From the NCBI RefSeq assembly GCF_023336505.1, contig NZ_JAMAST010000002.1, positions 124,001 through 188,000 of the forward strand: 64,000 nucleotides of DNA. Reading direction: 5' to 3'. Under the pieces are notes generated by a model. The model was not told the origin of the DNA, made no database searches, and saw nothing but the letters and a program-made list of their open reading frames with translations. The position numbers were made by a program, and so were the translations under genes. The DNA comes from Sporolactobacillus mangiferae (GTDB lineage: Bacteria > Bacillota > Bacilli > Bacillales > Sporolactobacillaceae). Of the stretch, positions 41,975 through 51,625 are shown piece by piece (the stretch's first letter is position 1; each line of letters opens with the position of its first letter).

Positions 41975-42148
41975 TTAATGTTCGATAACTGCTTCACCCT
42001 TGTATGATCCGCATGACGGGCACACTCTGTGAGCTAGTTTATATTCACCACAGTTGTCACATTTCACCATCCCTGGAACGTTCAGTTTGAAATGTGTACG
42101 CCGCTTGTTTTTACGAGTAGTTGACGTTCTTCTTTTCGGTACTGCCAT
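41975..42148 (-). CDS. rpmF: 50S ribosomal protein L32
   Basis: A 57-residue protein beginning M-A-V-P-K-R-R-T-S and ending V-I-E-H. It has the L32 basic N-terminus and the zinc ribbon C-D-N-C ... C-P-S-C (residues 30, 33, 43, 46), so it is the zinc-binding form. GGAGGTG lies before the ATG. It follows yceD by 25 bases in the conserved yceD-rpmF pair. Confidence 0.97.
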   Translation of the reverse strand: MAVPKRRTSTTRKNKRRTHFKLNVPGMVKCDNCGEYKLAHRVCPSCGSYKGEAVIEH

Positions 42149-42173
42149 TACTTGACACCTCCTCGATCACTCA

Positions 42174-42689
42174 TTAATCATCAAAAAACTTTTTCAGTTT
42201 TTCCAACCTTGGGTCAATCTGCTGCTTCGACGTTTCCTCATTTACAAGCGTCCAGCCTTTCCCAGAGAGATGAGCTTGGGCGCGCGCTTTTTCACTGACT
42301 ACACGCATTGGCTTCTCTACCATGATCGCTTCAACGAGGCAGGGGATTAAATCGATCCGATCACCCTCAACGTGATGTACCAGTTCACCCTCAGCCCCAT
42401 CTTCAGCTTCCGCTGACAGCGAAAAGGTCTCAGCGGTATTGATCTGAAAAGGATATTCGACATCTTCCAATGTAATGGCACATGGAAGAATCATCTTGCC
42501 TGATATTTGCAAATGAAAGGTCAGCAATCGCTTTGAAAACTCCACGATCCCTCTAACGTTAACAGGTAATAGGCTTCGTATTTCAGGATCCGCTCGAAAC
42601 AATTCCAGAGGCAATACAACTTCTTCGTTAAAACTCAGCCCGTCTTCCCTGAATTGCATCAGTTCGGGCACTGACCATGCTAAAGACAT
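42174..42689 (-). CDS. YceD/DUF177-family protein (YlbN)
   Basis: A 171-residue DUF177 protein. The conserved cysteine-containing segment L-P-C-A-I-T-L (about residue 75) and C-terminal D-P-R-L-E-K-L-K-K-F-F-D pattern fit the family. DUF177 proteins are linked with 23S rRNA metabolism or L32 in various bacteria and plants. Always encoded beside rpmF. AGGTGG precedes ATG. Its promoter is a perfect sigma-A match 30-58 bases upstream. Confidence 0.9.
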   Translation of the reverse strand: MSLAWSVPELMQFREDGLSFNEEVVLPLELFRADPEIRSLLPVNVRGIVEFSKRLLTFHLQISGKMILPCAITLEDVEYPFQINTAETFSLSAEAEDGAEGELVHHVEGDRIDLIPCLVEAIMVEKPMRVVSEKARAQAHLSGKGWTLVNEETSKQQIDPRLEKLKKFFDD

Positions 42690-42718
42690 ACTGAACCACC
42701 TCTAGGACAACAAGAAAT

Positions 42719-42747
42719 ATTATAAGCCCCGCTAAACGGATTGTCAA
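42719..42747 (-). promoter_or_regulatory. Consensus sigma-A promoter of yceD-rpmF
   Basis: Minus strand TTGACA (42742-42747), 17-base spacer, TATAAT (42719-42724): perfect in all 12 bases. The insertion sequence begins 17 bases upstream of the -35. Confidence 0.92.
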
Positions 42748-42754
42748 TCCGGTG

Positions 42755-42763
42755 CTTTGTTTC
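42755..42763. repeat. Target-site duplication, left
   Basis: CTTTGTTTC; the same nine bases occur at 44475-44483 directly outside the other end of the insertion sequence. Confidence 0.93.
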
Positions 42764-42921
42764 GGGTAAGTCAAGTGATTGTGGGTGTCCCCCTGAATAC
42801 AAAATGAGATTGTCTCTTTGCTTTCAGTTTTTCTCGTTTCACTCACTCATGCGTGTCCTGGCTGGCTACCTCAGCGATCAGGGCGCAGACGCCCTCTACG
42901 GGTCTCGACCAGGAAAGACTA

Positions 42922-44301
42922 TTAGTATCCAGCTAAGCCTTTTAAGGCCGAGCAGATAGGCGCCGCGGCAGACTGTTTAAGATAGGGCAGGTTTTCGTGC
43001 AGTGTGTCCACTGCCGCCTTTTCGCAGCTCTTTTTCGGCAGCACCTGGGCAGCGGACAGCGGGGACTGCACCTCGTCTTGATCCAAGCGGAACACCCGCT
43101 GCTCGCCCGGCAGCACGACCTTTAAACCGTTAACTTTCGCGATGACCAACTCCTGCAGATGATCATAGCCTGCATCGCTCCAGCTCCGGTGGTACTTCAT
43201 CCGCCTTGCCATAAGACTCATCACCGACTCAGAGGCACCCAACGTGGCCATGTCCTTTGTGTCATGGCCGTGGGCCTCAAGCCAGGACTTAAAGTTGGAA
43301 AAGGCCGTCTTTTTCTCATCAATCCGTTGGCTCAGCTCCCCCAGCCGGGCCTCCTGTTCCTCTGTCTCCATGGTGCCTGCGGCACTGTTCAGTTCCAGAA
43401 GCAGCTGATCCGGCTGGCCTTGCTTCAGGGCCTGCACCATTTTCGGATAACGGGGATGGTGCTTCATCAGCTGCCTGAGATCCCGTGTGATGTGAAACGT
43501 ATCATGATGATAGAGGGTATGTTTCGGACCCAGGACCTCTTCTCCGGCAGCGATCCATGACGCGCCGTCTCCGCTGATCACAAAATCAGTTTGGGTGTAA
43601 TCCAGATCATAAGTCTCTTCCAGGAAGTGCTGAACGCCCTCCCAAAAGGGCTCTTTTCCGTTGTGATAATAGATGCAGGGGGTCACCAGTCGAGATTCGC
43701 CCGAGTGGGGGGCCTTCTTCCATCCGGAATGCACACAGACCATCTTGGCTTCCTTCCCCGGACGGGGCTGGACGGCTCCTTTCGCTTTCTGGCGGCTGGA
43801 AAACAAACCGTCTGTTTCCAGAAACAGCACTTTGGGCGCGGGCAGTTGCTTCTGCGGTGGAAGGATTTCGGTTTCCAGCACCTGCTGGCGGATCGTTTCA
43901 TGGCTGATGGCCCGATAGCCGAGAAAGCGCTCAATCTGAGCGGCCGCCTTCCGATAGGACGAACTGTCCACAGCTTCCTCCAGAGCCCATTGTTCAAATG
44001 CCGGGCTGAAATGTTTCGGCCCCGCAAAGGAGAGAAAACGGTCAAGCAGATAGACATACTGTCCAGATTGTCGATCCCGGTAATAGTTGCGGCGCAGTGT
44101 GACCGCCCCGAGCGTCGTCTCCAAAGACGTGGCCCGTTTATCATGAAGCACAAACCGTTTCTTATCCCGGTTGTCGGCCAGACGCTGGTCCAGATTCGTC
44201 AGAAGCTGAAGAAGTATCCGGTGGAACGTCTGTTGCAGGGCATGAAATAAAACATGTTCGATCTCTTTTAAAGAGGTGTGATTTTCATTATACTGATCCA
44301 T
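42922..44301 (-). CDS. ISLre2-family transposase (UPF0236)
   Basis: A 459-residue transposase of the UPF0236/ISLre2 type. An N-terminal helical DNA-binding part has T-x-x-G-x-V-x-x-R-R-N-Y-Y-R-D (about residue 65) and A-I-S-H-E-T-I-R-Q-Q. Acidic candidates for the catalytic site are in F-L-E-T-D-G-L-F and F-V-I-S-G-D-G-A-S-W-I. Codon use is GC-rich. The ATG at 44301 has AAGGAAGGGA upstream; a TTG 21 bases earlier is less likely. The frame has no internal stop, so the enzyme may be active. Confidence 0.95.
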   Translation of the reverse strand: MDQYNENHTSLKEIEHVLFHALQQTFHRILLQLLTNLDQRLADNRDKKRFVLHDKRATSLETTLGAVTLRRNYYRDRQSGQYVYLLDRFLSFAGPKHFSPAFEQWALEEAVDSSSYRKAAAQIERFLGYRAISHETIRQQVLETEILPPQKQLPAPKVLFLETDGLFSSRQKAKGAVQPRPGKEAKMVCVHSGWKKAPHSGESRLVTPCIYYHNGKEPFWEGVQHFLEETYDLDYTQTDFVISGDGASWIAAGEEVLGPKHTLYHHDTFHITRDLRQLMKHHPRYPKMVQALKQGQPDQLLLELNSAAGTMETEEQEARLGELSQRIDEKKTAFSNFKSWLEAHGHDTKDMATLGASESVMSLMARRMKYHRSWSDAGYDHLQELVIAKVNGLKVVLPGEQRVFRLDQDEVQSPLSAAQVLPKKSCEKAAVDTLHENLPYLKQSAAAPICSALKGLAGY

Positions 44302-44347
44302 AGGGAGTCCCTTCCTTTTCAATAGACTTAGACAACTCTATTGTACT

Positions 44348-44367
44348 CAAAGGAGGGCTCCTTTTTT
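44348..44367 (+). terminator. Outward-facing terminator-like hairpin in the IS
   Basis: AAGGA-GGGC-TCCTT followed by TTTT on the plus strand, between the transposase start and the 40-base palindrome. It could block transcription leaving the element toward tmcAL. Confidence 0.45.
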
Positions 44368-44400
44368 GCGAACCGATTTAAAAACACGGAAAATTTTGGC

Positions 44401-44440
44401 ATGAGGAGGGGTCCGCCGGGCCCGGCGGACCCCTCCTCAT
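44401..44440. repeat. 40-base perfect palindrome inside the IS
   Basis: Bases 44401-44420 are exactly complementary, in reverse, to 44421-44440 (half-site ATGAGGAGGGGTCCGCCGGG). It lies between the right inverted end and the transposase promoter region. There is no loop and no strong T tract. Confidence 0.95.
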
Positions 44441-44474
44441 TTTCCCCTGCCACCCACATACATTTTACTTACCC

Positions 44475-44483
44475 CTTTGTTTC
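44475..44483. repeat. Target-site duplication, right
   Basis: CTTTGTTTC, identical to 42755-42763. Confidence 0.93.
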
Positions 44484-44589
44484 TACATTAAAGATTAGCA
44501 CAGGCAAAGAAGGATTGGCAATTTCTCCATCTCATAAAGGTATGATAAAATGGTTTCATTCATGATTTTGAAAAAAGGAGTTATGTGTC

Positions 44590-45819
44590 ATGATTATTGC
44601 CGGAATCGTTGCGGAATATAACCCACTGCACAATGGCCATCTTTATCAATTGGACACGTTGCGCAAACAGCTGAATCCGGATGTCACCATTGCCGTGATG
44701 AGCGGCAATTTTCTTCAGCGCGGCGAACCCTCACTTGTGTCAAAATGGATACGGACACGCATGGCACTGGAAGCAGGCATTGATTTAGTGCTCGAACTTC
44801 CCTACGTTTTTGCAGTCGGAAAAGCTGATGTGTTCGCTCGCGGTGCTGTCACTATTCTTGATCGTATAGGGGCAAACCGTCTCATTTTCGGCAGTGAATG
44901 CGGCCGAATCGAACCTTTCTATAATAGTCTTTCGTTAATTCATGAAAATAAACCGATCTACAATGCACATCTGATTGAGGCAATGGCTCAGGGCGTAAGC
45001 TATCCAAACGCGCATGCTGCCGCTTATCGTTTTATTGCCCAAAATTGCAAGAAAGAACTCGTCGATCTGACACAACCTAACAACAATCTTGGTTTTCAAT
45101 ATGTCAATGCGATTGATCAGCTGGGAAGTACAATGATTCCGGTGACAGTCAGGCGAAAACAGACAGAACACAATGACCTGTCTCTTGATCCTGATGCATC
45201 AATCGCCAGTGCAACCAGCATCCGCACTCACCTGCTCAGCGGCCGTCCACTGAAGCGCATCAGCAATAAACTCCCTGTATATACAGTTGCAGCCCTTCAG
45301 GATGCTGAAAAAACAAATGGCTATGCCAGCTGGGAACGATTCTTTCCTTTTTTAAAATATGCACTGCTCTCATCCAGCAAAGAACGACTATTATCTATTT
45401 ACGAGATGGAGGAAGGGATCGAACATCGACTCTTAGACTGTATCCGTACGGCAAACTCTTTTCATGAATTCATATCCAGGGTTAAGACAAAGCGCTATAC
45501 ATGGGCACGGCTGCAGCGACTGTGCGTACATATTCTGACTGGAGCCTCAAAACACGATGCGAAACCGCTTGCTCTTTACGGAGATCCGGATTCGGCGCGT
45601 CTGCTCGGGATGAGCCAGAAAGGACAGGCATACCTGTCGTCGATCCGAAAAAACTCTGCCTTTACCATAATATCCAAAATCAGAAATTATCGCTCGCCCA
45701 TGCTCGAACTCGACATCAAAGCAGCGCAAATTTATGACTATCTGGCTGCTAACCGGAATGCAACCAGAACAGAAACTGGTCACCCGCCACTTCGTTATGA
45801 TCAGAAAAATTATGAATGA
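44590..45819 (+). CDS. tmcAL: tRNA(Met) cytidine acetate ligase (YlbM)
   Basis: Makes N4-acetylcytidine at the wobble base of elongator tRNA-Met from acetate and ATP. The nucleotidyltransferase core opens with G-I-V-A-E-Y-N-P-L-H-N-G-H (HxGH-type motif, residues 5-17); the central and C-terminal helices bind tRNA. 409 residues. AAGGAG lies before the ATG; TATGATAAAAT at about 44542 may be the -10. It is on the plus strand, divergent from yceD, and was separated from it by the insertion sequence. Confidence 0.94.
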   Translation: MIIAGIVAEYNPLHNGHLYQLDTLRKQLNPDVTIAVMSGNFLQRGEPSLVSKWIRTRMALEAGIDLVLELPYVFAVGKADVFARGAVTILDRIGANRLIFGSECGRIEPFYNSLSLIHENKPIYNAHLIEAMAQGVSYPNAHAAAYRFIAQNCKKELVDLTQPNNNLGFQYVNAIDQLGSTMIPVTVRRKQTEHNDLSLDPDASIASATSIRTHLLSGRPLKRISNKLPVYTVAALQDAEKTNGYASWERFFPFLKYALLSSSKERLLSIYEMEEGIEHRLLDCIRTANSFHEFISRVKTKRYTWARLQRLCVHILTGASKHDAKPLALYGDPDSARLLGMSQKGQAYLSSIRKNSAFTIISKIRNYRSPMLELDIKAAQIYDYLAANRNATRTETGHPPLRYDQKNYE

Positions 45820-45868
45820 TATTGAACCTGAACACGCAGAATGCTCATTTACAGTAACTACTGTGCAT

Positions 45869-46882
45869 TCATTGGGTCAAATAATCGACCGCATCTTGAA
45901 ACGTATGAACAGGAACAATCTTCATGCTGCTGTTTATTTCCTTTGCTGTTTTTTTCGCAGCATCTGCTTCATGACTTGCAACAGGGGCAAAAAAAACATC
46001 CACTCCCGACTTGCTTGCCCCAACTACTTTTTCAGCAATGCCACCGATTGGACCGACCTCACCATTCGTTGCTATTGTTCCAGTTCCGGCTATGGTTCTC
46101 CCCTTCGCCAGATTCTGTGGATTCAGCTGGTCATAGATTTCAAGGGACATCATTAAGCCAGCGGACGGACCACCAATATTTTTGATATCAAACACCACTT
46201 TCGGATGGACATTAACCTTAACATAGTTATCCTGAAATATGCCGATTCCCCAGCCCCTGCCGGATTGTGCATACGCCTTAGGAAACTTAGCGATTTGAAC
46301 GGTTACTTTTTTTATCTGGTTCTTTCTGATGATGGTCAGGGGAAAACGTTCACCAAGTTTTTTATTCTTTACAAACCGATTCAAATCCTCCATATCAGAG
46401 ATCTTATGATTATCTACACCAATTATAAGATCACCTGTCTGAAGCAGACTGCTGTTGGGCATGTTTTTCATGACGCCATAGATCAGCACTCCTTCTTCCA
46501 TTAATTTCGGATGCTTTCCGGACGCCTTATAGGCAACATAAGCTGCTGCCTGCTGCGCACTGTTCATATAATTTTTCTGACGGAGATTATAGTCCTGATC
46601 ATTTTCATCCGGCATCTTCACCTGACTGGCTTTAACAATCGTCGTATATTTGTTTCCGTCAAACTTTGCCCACAGATATTGATAGATCGTTGCCTGTCCT
46701 AAATATATGTACACAAGCCGATAGTCCCCATCGATTCGGTCCGCCCCTTTAACATTCACCATTTTCGACATTGACTCAGCATTGCCTGGACGCTGAACAT
46801 AATAAGGTGTCCGAATGAAATTTAAAGCAATTAATACAAACAGAATAACGGCAAGCAACCACCGAAACGCTTTTCTTTTCAC
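45869..46882 (-). CDS. ylbL: PDZ/Lon-like secreted protease (YlbL)
   Basis: Membrane-anchored serine protease of about 337 residues. One N-terminal transmembrane helix, a PDZ domain (about 120-195) and a Lon-type catalytic domain with the S-K dyad in G-G-P-S-A-G-L-M-M-S-L and G-G-I-A-E-K-V-V-G-A. The B. subtilis homologue is involved in SOS-division control with CtpA. A GTG at 46882 (GGAGGAGG 11 bases upstream) is preferred; a GTG at 46903 is possible. It converges with tmcAL. Confidence 0.92.
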   Translation of the reverse strand: MKRKAFRWLLAVILFVLIALNFIRTPYYVQRPGNAESMSKMVNVKGADRIDGDYRLVYIYLGQATIYQYLWAKFDGNKYTTIVKASQVKMPDENDQDYNLRQKNYMNSAQQAAAYVAYKASGKHPKLMEEGVLIYGVMKNMPNSSLLQTGDLIIGVDNHKISDMEDLNRFVKNKKLGERFPLTIIRKNQIKKVTVQIAKFPKAYAQSGRGWGIGIFQDNYVKVNVHPKVVFDIKNIGGPSAGLMMSLEIYDQLNPQNLAKGRTIAGTGTIATNGEVGPIGGIAEKVVGASKSGVDVFFAPVASHEADAAKKTAKEINSSMKIVPVHTFQDAVDYLTQ

Positions 46883-47007
46883 TTTGCTGCCATCCTCCTC
46901 CACTTAAATAACCTTGAGTTGCTTTCATCGGTTTGGCGAAAATGCTCTGATTTTTTAAAAGGGTCTTCTGATTATATGTAACCTGCACTTATTTATTTCG
47001 CACGAAG

Positions 47008-47036
47008 GTCTAACAGTCACCGCCCTTTCGTATAGT
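47008..47036 (+). promoter_or_regulatory. Possible sigma-E promoter of ylbJ
   Basis: GTCTAA (47008-47013), 15-base spacer, CGTATAGT (47029-47036). The -10 is close to the sigma-E consensus CATACAnT; the -35 is poor. B. subtilis ylbJ is sigma-E dependent. Confidence 0.3.
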
Positions 47037-47085
47037 GAATGTAACGGACAAGTTTTTGCATCCAGAAAGTGCAGGTGATCTGTTT

Positions 47086-48797
<1,712 letters not shown>

Positions 48798-48824
48798 TTA
48801 AAATGATGCCGATGAAGAACAGCA

Positions 48825-49391
48825 TTATTCTTTCACATCGTCAAAATGATAAACAGATACAGCAGTATAGCCTTGGTACGTGCGATATTTTTTTCGGACC
48901 AGTTTTCCTTCCCATGTATCGGGAAGCTGCACGTCTTCGTCATGTTCAACAACGACCACAGCATTTGGCCTCAGCAATCTCCGTTTCACTAATGTATCCA
49001 GATCGTTAAGAATATGCTGTTTTGCATAGGGCGGATCAATAAAGACAAGTGTGAACTCTCGATTTTCCACGCTCAACTGTTCCAATGCGCGAGCCGCCTC
49101 AAGCTTCATGATTTTTGCACGCTCTTTATAACCGCACGCGGCCACATTTTCACGGATGATGTTACAAGCCGCCGCTGCGCGGTCAACAAACACAGAAAAC
49201 GCACAACCTCTGCTCAATGCTTCAATACCAAGCCCGCCGCTTCCTCCATATAAATCCAAAACCATTCCCCCATCAAAAAAAGGGCCGATCATATTAAAAA
49301 TGGTTTCTTTAACTTTATCTGTTGTTGGCCGCGTCATTCTGCTATTAACTGTTTTTAATTTTCTTCCTTTATTTTCCCCTGAAATTACCCT
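48825..49391 (-). CDS. rsmD: 16S rRNA (guanine-966-N2)-methyltransferase
   Basis: SAM-dependent enzyme (YlbH) of 188 residues. It opens with M-R-V-I-S-G-E-N-K-G-R-K-L, followed by the SAM loop V-L-D-L-Y-G-G-S-G-G-L-G-I-E-A and the catalytic D-P-P-Y. Start 49391 has GGGAGGAC upstream; a longer 63-base extension reads through the leader and is rejected. Preceded by a long structured leader with its own promoter. In an operon with coaD. Confidence 0.95.
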   Translation of the reverse strand, partial: RVISGENKGRKLKTVNSRMTRPTTDKVKETIFNMIGPFFDGGMVLDLYGGSGGLGIEALSRGCAFSVFVDRAAAACNIIRENVAACGYKERAKIMKLEAARALEQLSVENREFTLVFIDPPYAKQHILNDLDTLVKRRLLRPNAVVVVEHDEDVQLPDTWEGKLVRKKYRTYQGYTAVSVYHFDDVKE

Positions 49392-49685
49392 CATCGCTTG
49401 TCCTCCCAGAAGATGCCTGTGCAAAACAGGTGACATGGCCCGCAATGCTTTCAATCAGACAGCATCTTGGGTTCAATTTGCTGATCAAATGTATAGAATT
49501 CATTCAGCACGTAAATACTAGCTGCTGGCAACATCCTTAATGATGTTGGCCCAACCGCGGATACTTACGTTTCCCCATAAGTTTTCCGCCGGTTTCTCCT
49601 CTCCCATTGTCTTGCATCTTTTGATGCGTAAAGACGGCCCGCAGTTTGCCTGCGGGTTTTTTTCATACTATAGAAAGTATAAAAT
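49392..49685 (-). ncRNA. Structured 5' leader of rsmD (ylbH leader-type RNA)
   Basis: About 294 bases are transcribed before rsmD. Near the 5' end, CCCGCAGGCAAACTGCGGG forms a hairpin (49637-49656). Further on, GATGCGTAAAG, CGCGGTTGGGCCAACATC and GATGTTGCC (around 49530-49560) offer paired stretches. A conserved leader upstream of ylbH (rsmD) in Bacillus is listed as a putative RNA element; I assign this by position and foldability, not by alignment. Confidence 0.5.
49637..49668 (+). terminator. Plus-strand terminator-like hairpin at the rsmD leader
   Basis: CCCGCA/TGCGGG with loop GTTTGCC followed by seven T on the plus strand. No plus-strand gene precedes it; it may stop antisense transcription, or simply reflect the leader's first hairpin. 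Confidence 0.45.
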
Positions 49686-49691
49686 TCAGCG

Positions 49692-49720
49692 ATTATAGTA
49701 GCATAAGTGCAGCGGTGCAA
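49692..49720 (-). promoter_or_regulatory. Sigma-A promoter of the rsmD leader
   Basis: TTGCAC (49715-49720), 17-base spacer, TATAAT (49692-49697) on the minus strand. Confidence 0.8.
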
Positions 49721-49806
49721 GATGATTAATGAATTTAGATAAAAGAACGATCGTCTGAAGCTTTTGAAACACCGCCGGACATAAGATAAAGCTGTTTTTC
49801 TCCGAC

Positions 49807-50076
49807 TTAATTGTAAATTTCATCCTTTGCTTCCGCTTTCGATTTTCCTTTTTCATATGTTGTCCGTATTTCCTGCATATGAGATAAATCAACCGCTTTA
49901 ACAAATTTCATTTTTGAGAGCTGACTCATGGTTAACTCTGTTTGCTCATGATTGCAATATAAAATGGCGTATTTCATTCTCTTTGATATATAGTGCACAT
50001 AGCCATAACGCCTGAGCAACCGAAAATACTTTGTATGGTACAGCCATACAATAATACTGTCTCTTTCTTGCATGTC
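49807..50076 (-). CDS. ylbG: YlbG-family protein (DUF2129)
   Basis: Small protein of about 89 residues. The block L-R-R-Y-G-Y-V-H-Y-I-S-K-R-M-K-Y-A matches DUF2129, as does K-F-V-K-x-V-D/E-L-S. Function unknown. Start is uncertain: ATG 50076 aligns best with B. subtilis YlbG, TTG 50082 has AAGGGGTGG eight bases upstream, ATG 50106 is also open. Downstream of ylbF. Confidence 0.85.
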   Translation of the reverse strand, partial: DMQERDSIIVWLYHTKYFRLLRRYGYVHYISKRMKYAILYCNHEQTELTMSQLSKMKFVKAVDLSHMQEIRTTYEKGKSKAEAKDEIYN

Positions 50077-50119
50077 CAACGAAACGGCCACCCCTTTTGC
50101 TTCCATTATCCATTCAGCT

Positions 50120-50608
50120 TCAGGCCTGAATTTTTTTTGATTCCTTATTCTTCTTATGCTGACTTTTTCGCGAATGGCATCCACACGCACCGCCCGATCC
50201 ACATCCGGTTCCACAGGACCGATCGAAAAAAGGATCGCCAGTCGGCACTTTTATCGATGATGAAACCGAGCTTGCGAGCAGCGCACTGACCTCGCCAAGC
50301 AGTTCATTCAATCTTTTTTCTTCTTTTTTATATTCAGCAATGAGTGGATACAGATCCAATTCACGTTTACATACCATCATTTCTTTCATAACCTGCTTAA
50401 AATCCGGATGATAGCGTCCAAAACGCTGAACTTCATCATATTTATCTCTAACCTGTAAAAAGTGCTTAATCAATTGCTGCGCACGCTGATCGGATTCAGC
50501 TTTCTTTTTGCTTTCCTGATACGACGTGTAAACTTCTGATTCCGCAATTAAAGAGGCCAATTCTTCCGCGTCATCCAATATTGATGCATTTTCTAATGTC
50601 CCAATCAC
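50120..50608 (-). CDS. ylbF: YlbF, RicT-complex (Y-complex) subunit
   Basis: A 162-residue helical protein. Residues 5-120 are the YlbF/YmcA helical domain (F-L-Q-V-R-D-K-Y-D-E-V-Q-R-F-G-R-Y-H-P). The C-terminus carries the cysteine cluster C-G-T-G-C-G-S-G-G-A-C-G-C after G-D-P-F-F-D-R, which in B. subtilis takes part in [4Fe-4S] binding with YmcA and YaaT. The complex affects RNase Y activity, competence and sporulation. GTG start, GGAGGTGATC upstream. Confidence 0.94.
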   Translation of the reverse strand: MIGTLENASILDDAEELASLIAESEVYTSYQESKKKAESDQRAQQLIKHFLQVRDKYDEVQRFGRYHPDFKQVMKEMMVCKRELDLYPLIAEYKKEEKRLNELLGEVSALLASSVSSSIKVPTGDPFFDRSCGTGCGSGGACGCHSRKSQHKKNKESKKIQA

Positions 50609-50660
50609 AGGATCACCTCCGATTCTATTAAAATATACAACAAATCCTCTTTTTACGCCA

Positions 50661-50945
50661 TTATGCAGTGCGGTCGGGATTCAATGTGCCTTCCCGCTGC
50701 GCTGACTTTTGTTCACTCATCGCCTGTGCCATCGCGACAAGCATACTCATCATGTTCACCCGCTGATTGAATCGATCCAGTCGCTGGCCAAACGTTCGCC
50801 CATAGTATTGATCTGACACAGATTTAAGCCTGCTGATCGCCTGTGGATTCCGTCCAAGCATCCGGTACCATTCCGGGTGCATACGCACAAAGAGCTTCTC
50901 CTCCGGACGCTGGTCGAGATACATTTGTATTTCTGCACGCATCAT
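50661..50945 (-). CDS. ylbE: YlbE-like protein
   Basis: A 94-residue protein. The pattern R-M-H-P-E-W-Y-R-M-L-G-R-N-P near residue 20-33 is the YlbE signature, and the M-M-S-M-L-V-A-M-A helix lies C-terminal. Function unknown. GAAGGGAC precedes two ATG codons. It starts two bases after the ylbD stop, so the two are coupled, as in B. subtilis. Confidence 0.85.
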   Translation of the reverse strand: MMRAEIQMYLDQRPEEKLFVRMHPEWYRMLGRNPQAISRLKSVSDQYYGRTFGQRLDRFNQRVNMMSMLVAMAQAMSEQKSAQREGTLNPDRTA

Positions 50946-50947
50946 AT

Positions 50948-51394
50948 CTAGTCCCTTCGAAAGAAGAATGGATTTTGCGGTCGTTCACCGTTCAAGGGCG
51001 GCCGGTCAGTACCTTCTTGTGTGCGGGTTTGATCTGGTGTGTTTGAATCATTGGTCTGCTGAAACTGACCGATGAACGACTGAATACCATTCAATGCACC
51101 GCTTATTGTTTCAAGACGGTTCTGCCATTGTTTGGTATCAATCGTGTCAACCGCTTTTAGTATTTTATTCAGAGAAAACGGCACATTCTTTTTCTTCTCG
51201 TTTTTTTCTTCAGTTTCCACTGACTGGACACCATATTTTTTCCAGATCTCATGGTTTTCCCCAAAGATGACCCAGTTATCAAAGACGTCGTTCCATTTAA
51301 TGCCGTTCTTATGAACATAGTCGACAATTTCCGGATGACTGCGCAAAAAATTTTTAAATCGTTTGATCGCTTCATTTGTTTTTGATACCGCCAA
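50948..51394 (-). CDS. ylbD: YlbD-family spore coat-associated protein
   Basis: A 148-residue protein. The N-terminal part F-L-R-S-H-P-E-I-V-D-Y-V-H-K-N-G-x-x-W-N-D-V-F-D-N-W-V is the YlbD domain (about residues 13-50). The C-terminal half is low-complexity and probably flexible. YlbD is a sporulation coat protein in B. subtilis. The likely start is TTG 51394 (GGAGG eight bases upstream); a GTG at 51403 lies too close to it. Confidence 0.85.
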   Translation of the reverse strand: MAVSKTNEAIKRFKNFLRSHPEIVDYVHKNGIKWNDVFDNWVIFGENHEIWKKYGVQSVETEEKNEKKKNVPFSLNKILKAVDTIDTKQWQNRLETISGALNGIQSFIGQFQQTNDSNTPDQTRTQEGTDRPPLNGERPQNPFFFRRD

Positions 51395-51594
51395 AGAGCA
51401 CACCTCCCCGTTCTTTAACTATAATCATCTTAAGCAGAAACAAGGTCAGATGTGCAATGAAAAATCATTGCTTATAATAGATGAAGACTTTGTTAAAATC
51501 TTTCGTTGTTTTTAATCGTTTGTCGCCTCGGGCATGCTGCGCGCTCAGCTATGATGAAAAAATTCATTATTGAGTCGGATATCCTTTTTCTGAA

Positions 51595-51625
51595 AAACAC
51601 CTCTTTCAATTTATTGGAGCAGAGG
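51595..51625 (-). terminator. Possible terminator of ylbC
   Basis: CCTCT, inside the last ylbC codons, and AGAGG just after the stop, followed by TGTTTTTC (minus strand). The stem is only five bases. Confidence 0.35.

Larger units (their letters stand above)
42764..44474 (-). mobile_element. ISLre2-family insertion sequence, complete
   Basis: A 1711-base element in the yceD-tmcAL intergenic region. Inverted ends read GGGTAAGTCAAGTGATTGTG (left, 42764 onward) and GGGTAAGTAAAATGTATGTG (right, from 44474 on the complement), 20 of 24 bases alike. Nine-base duplications CTTTGTTTC flank it, the length reported for this family. One intact transposase gene fills most of it. Base composition is GC-richer than the surroundings, in line with recent arrival. 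It interrupts no gene. Confidence 0.93.

Noticed and set aside
43591-44250. A 219-codon open frame on the plus strand, antisense to the transposase
   Set aside because: It is the mirror of a GC-rich gene, has no ribosome site or known domain, and the minus-strand transposase explains the region fully.
45838-45871. ACAGTA/TACTGT hairpin between tmcAL and ylbL as a terminator
   Set aside because: The loop is very short, no T run follows, and it overlaps the ylbL stop; evidence is too thin.
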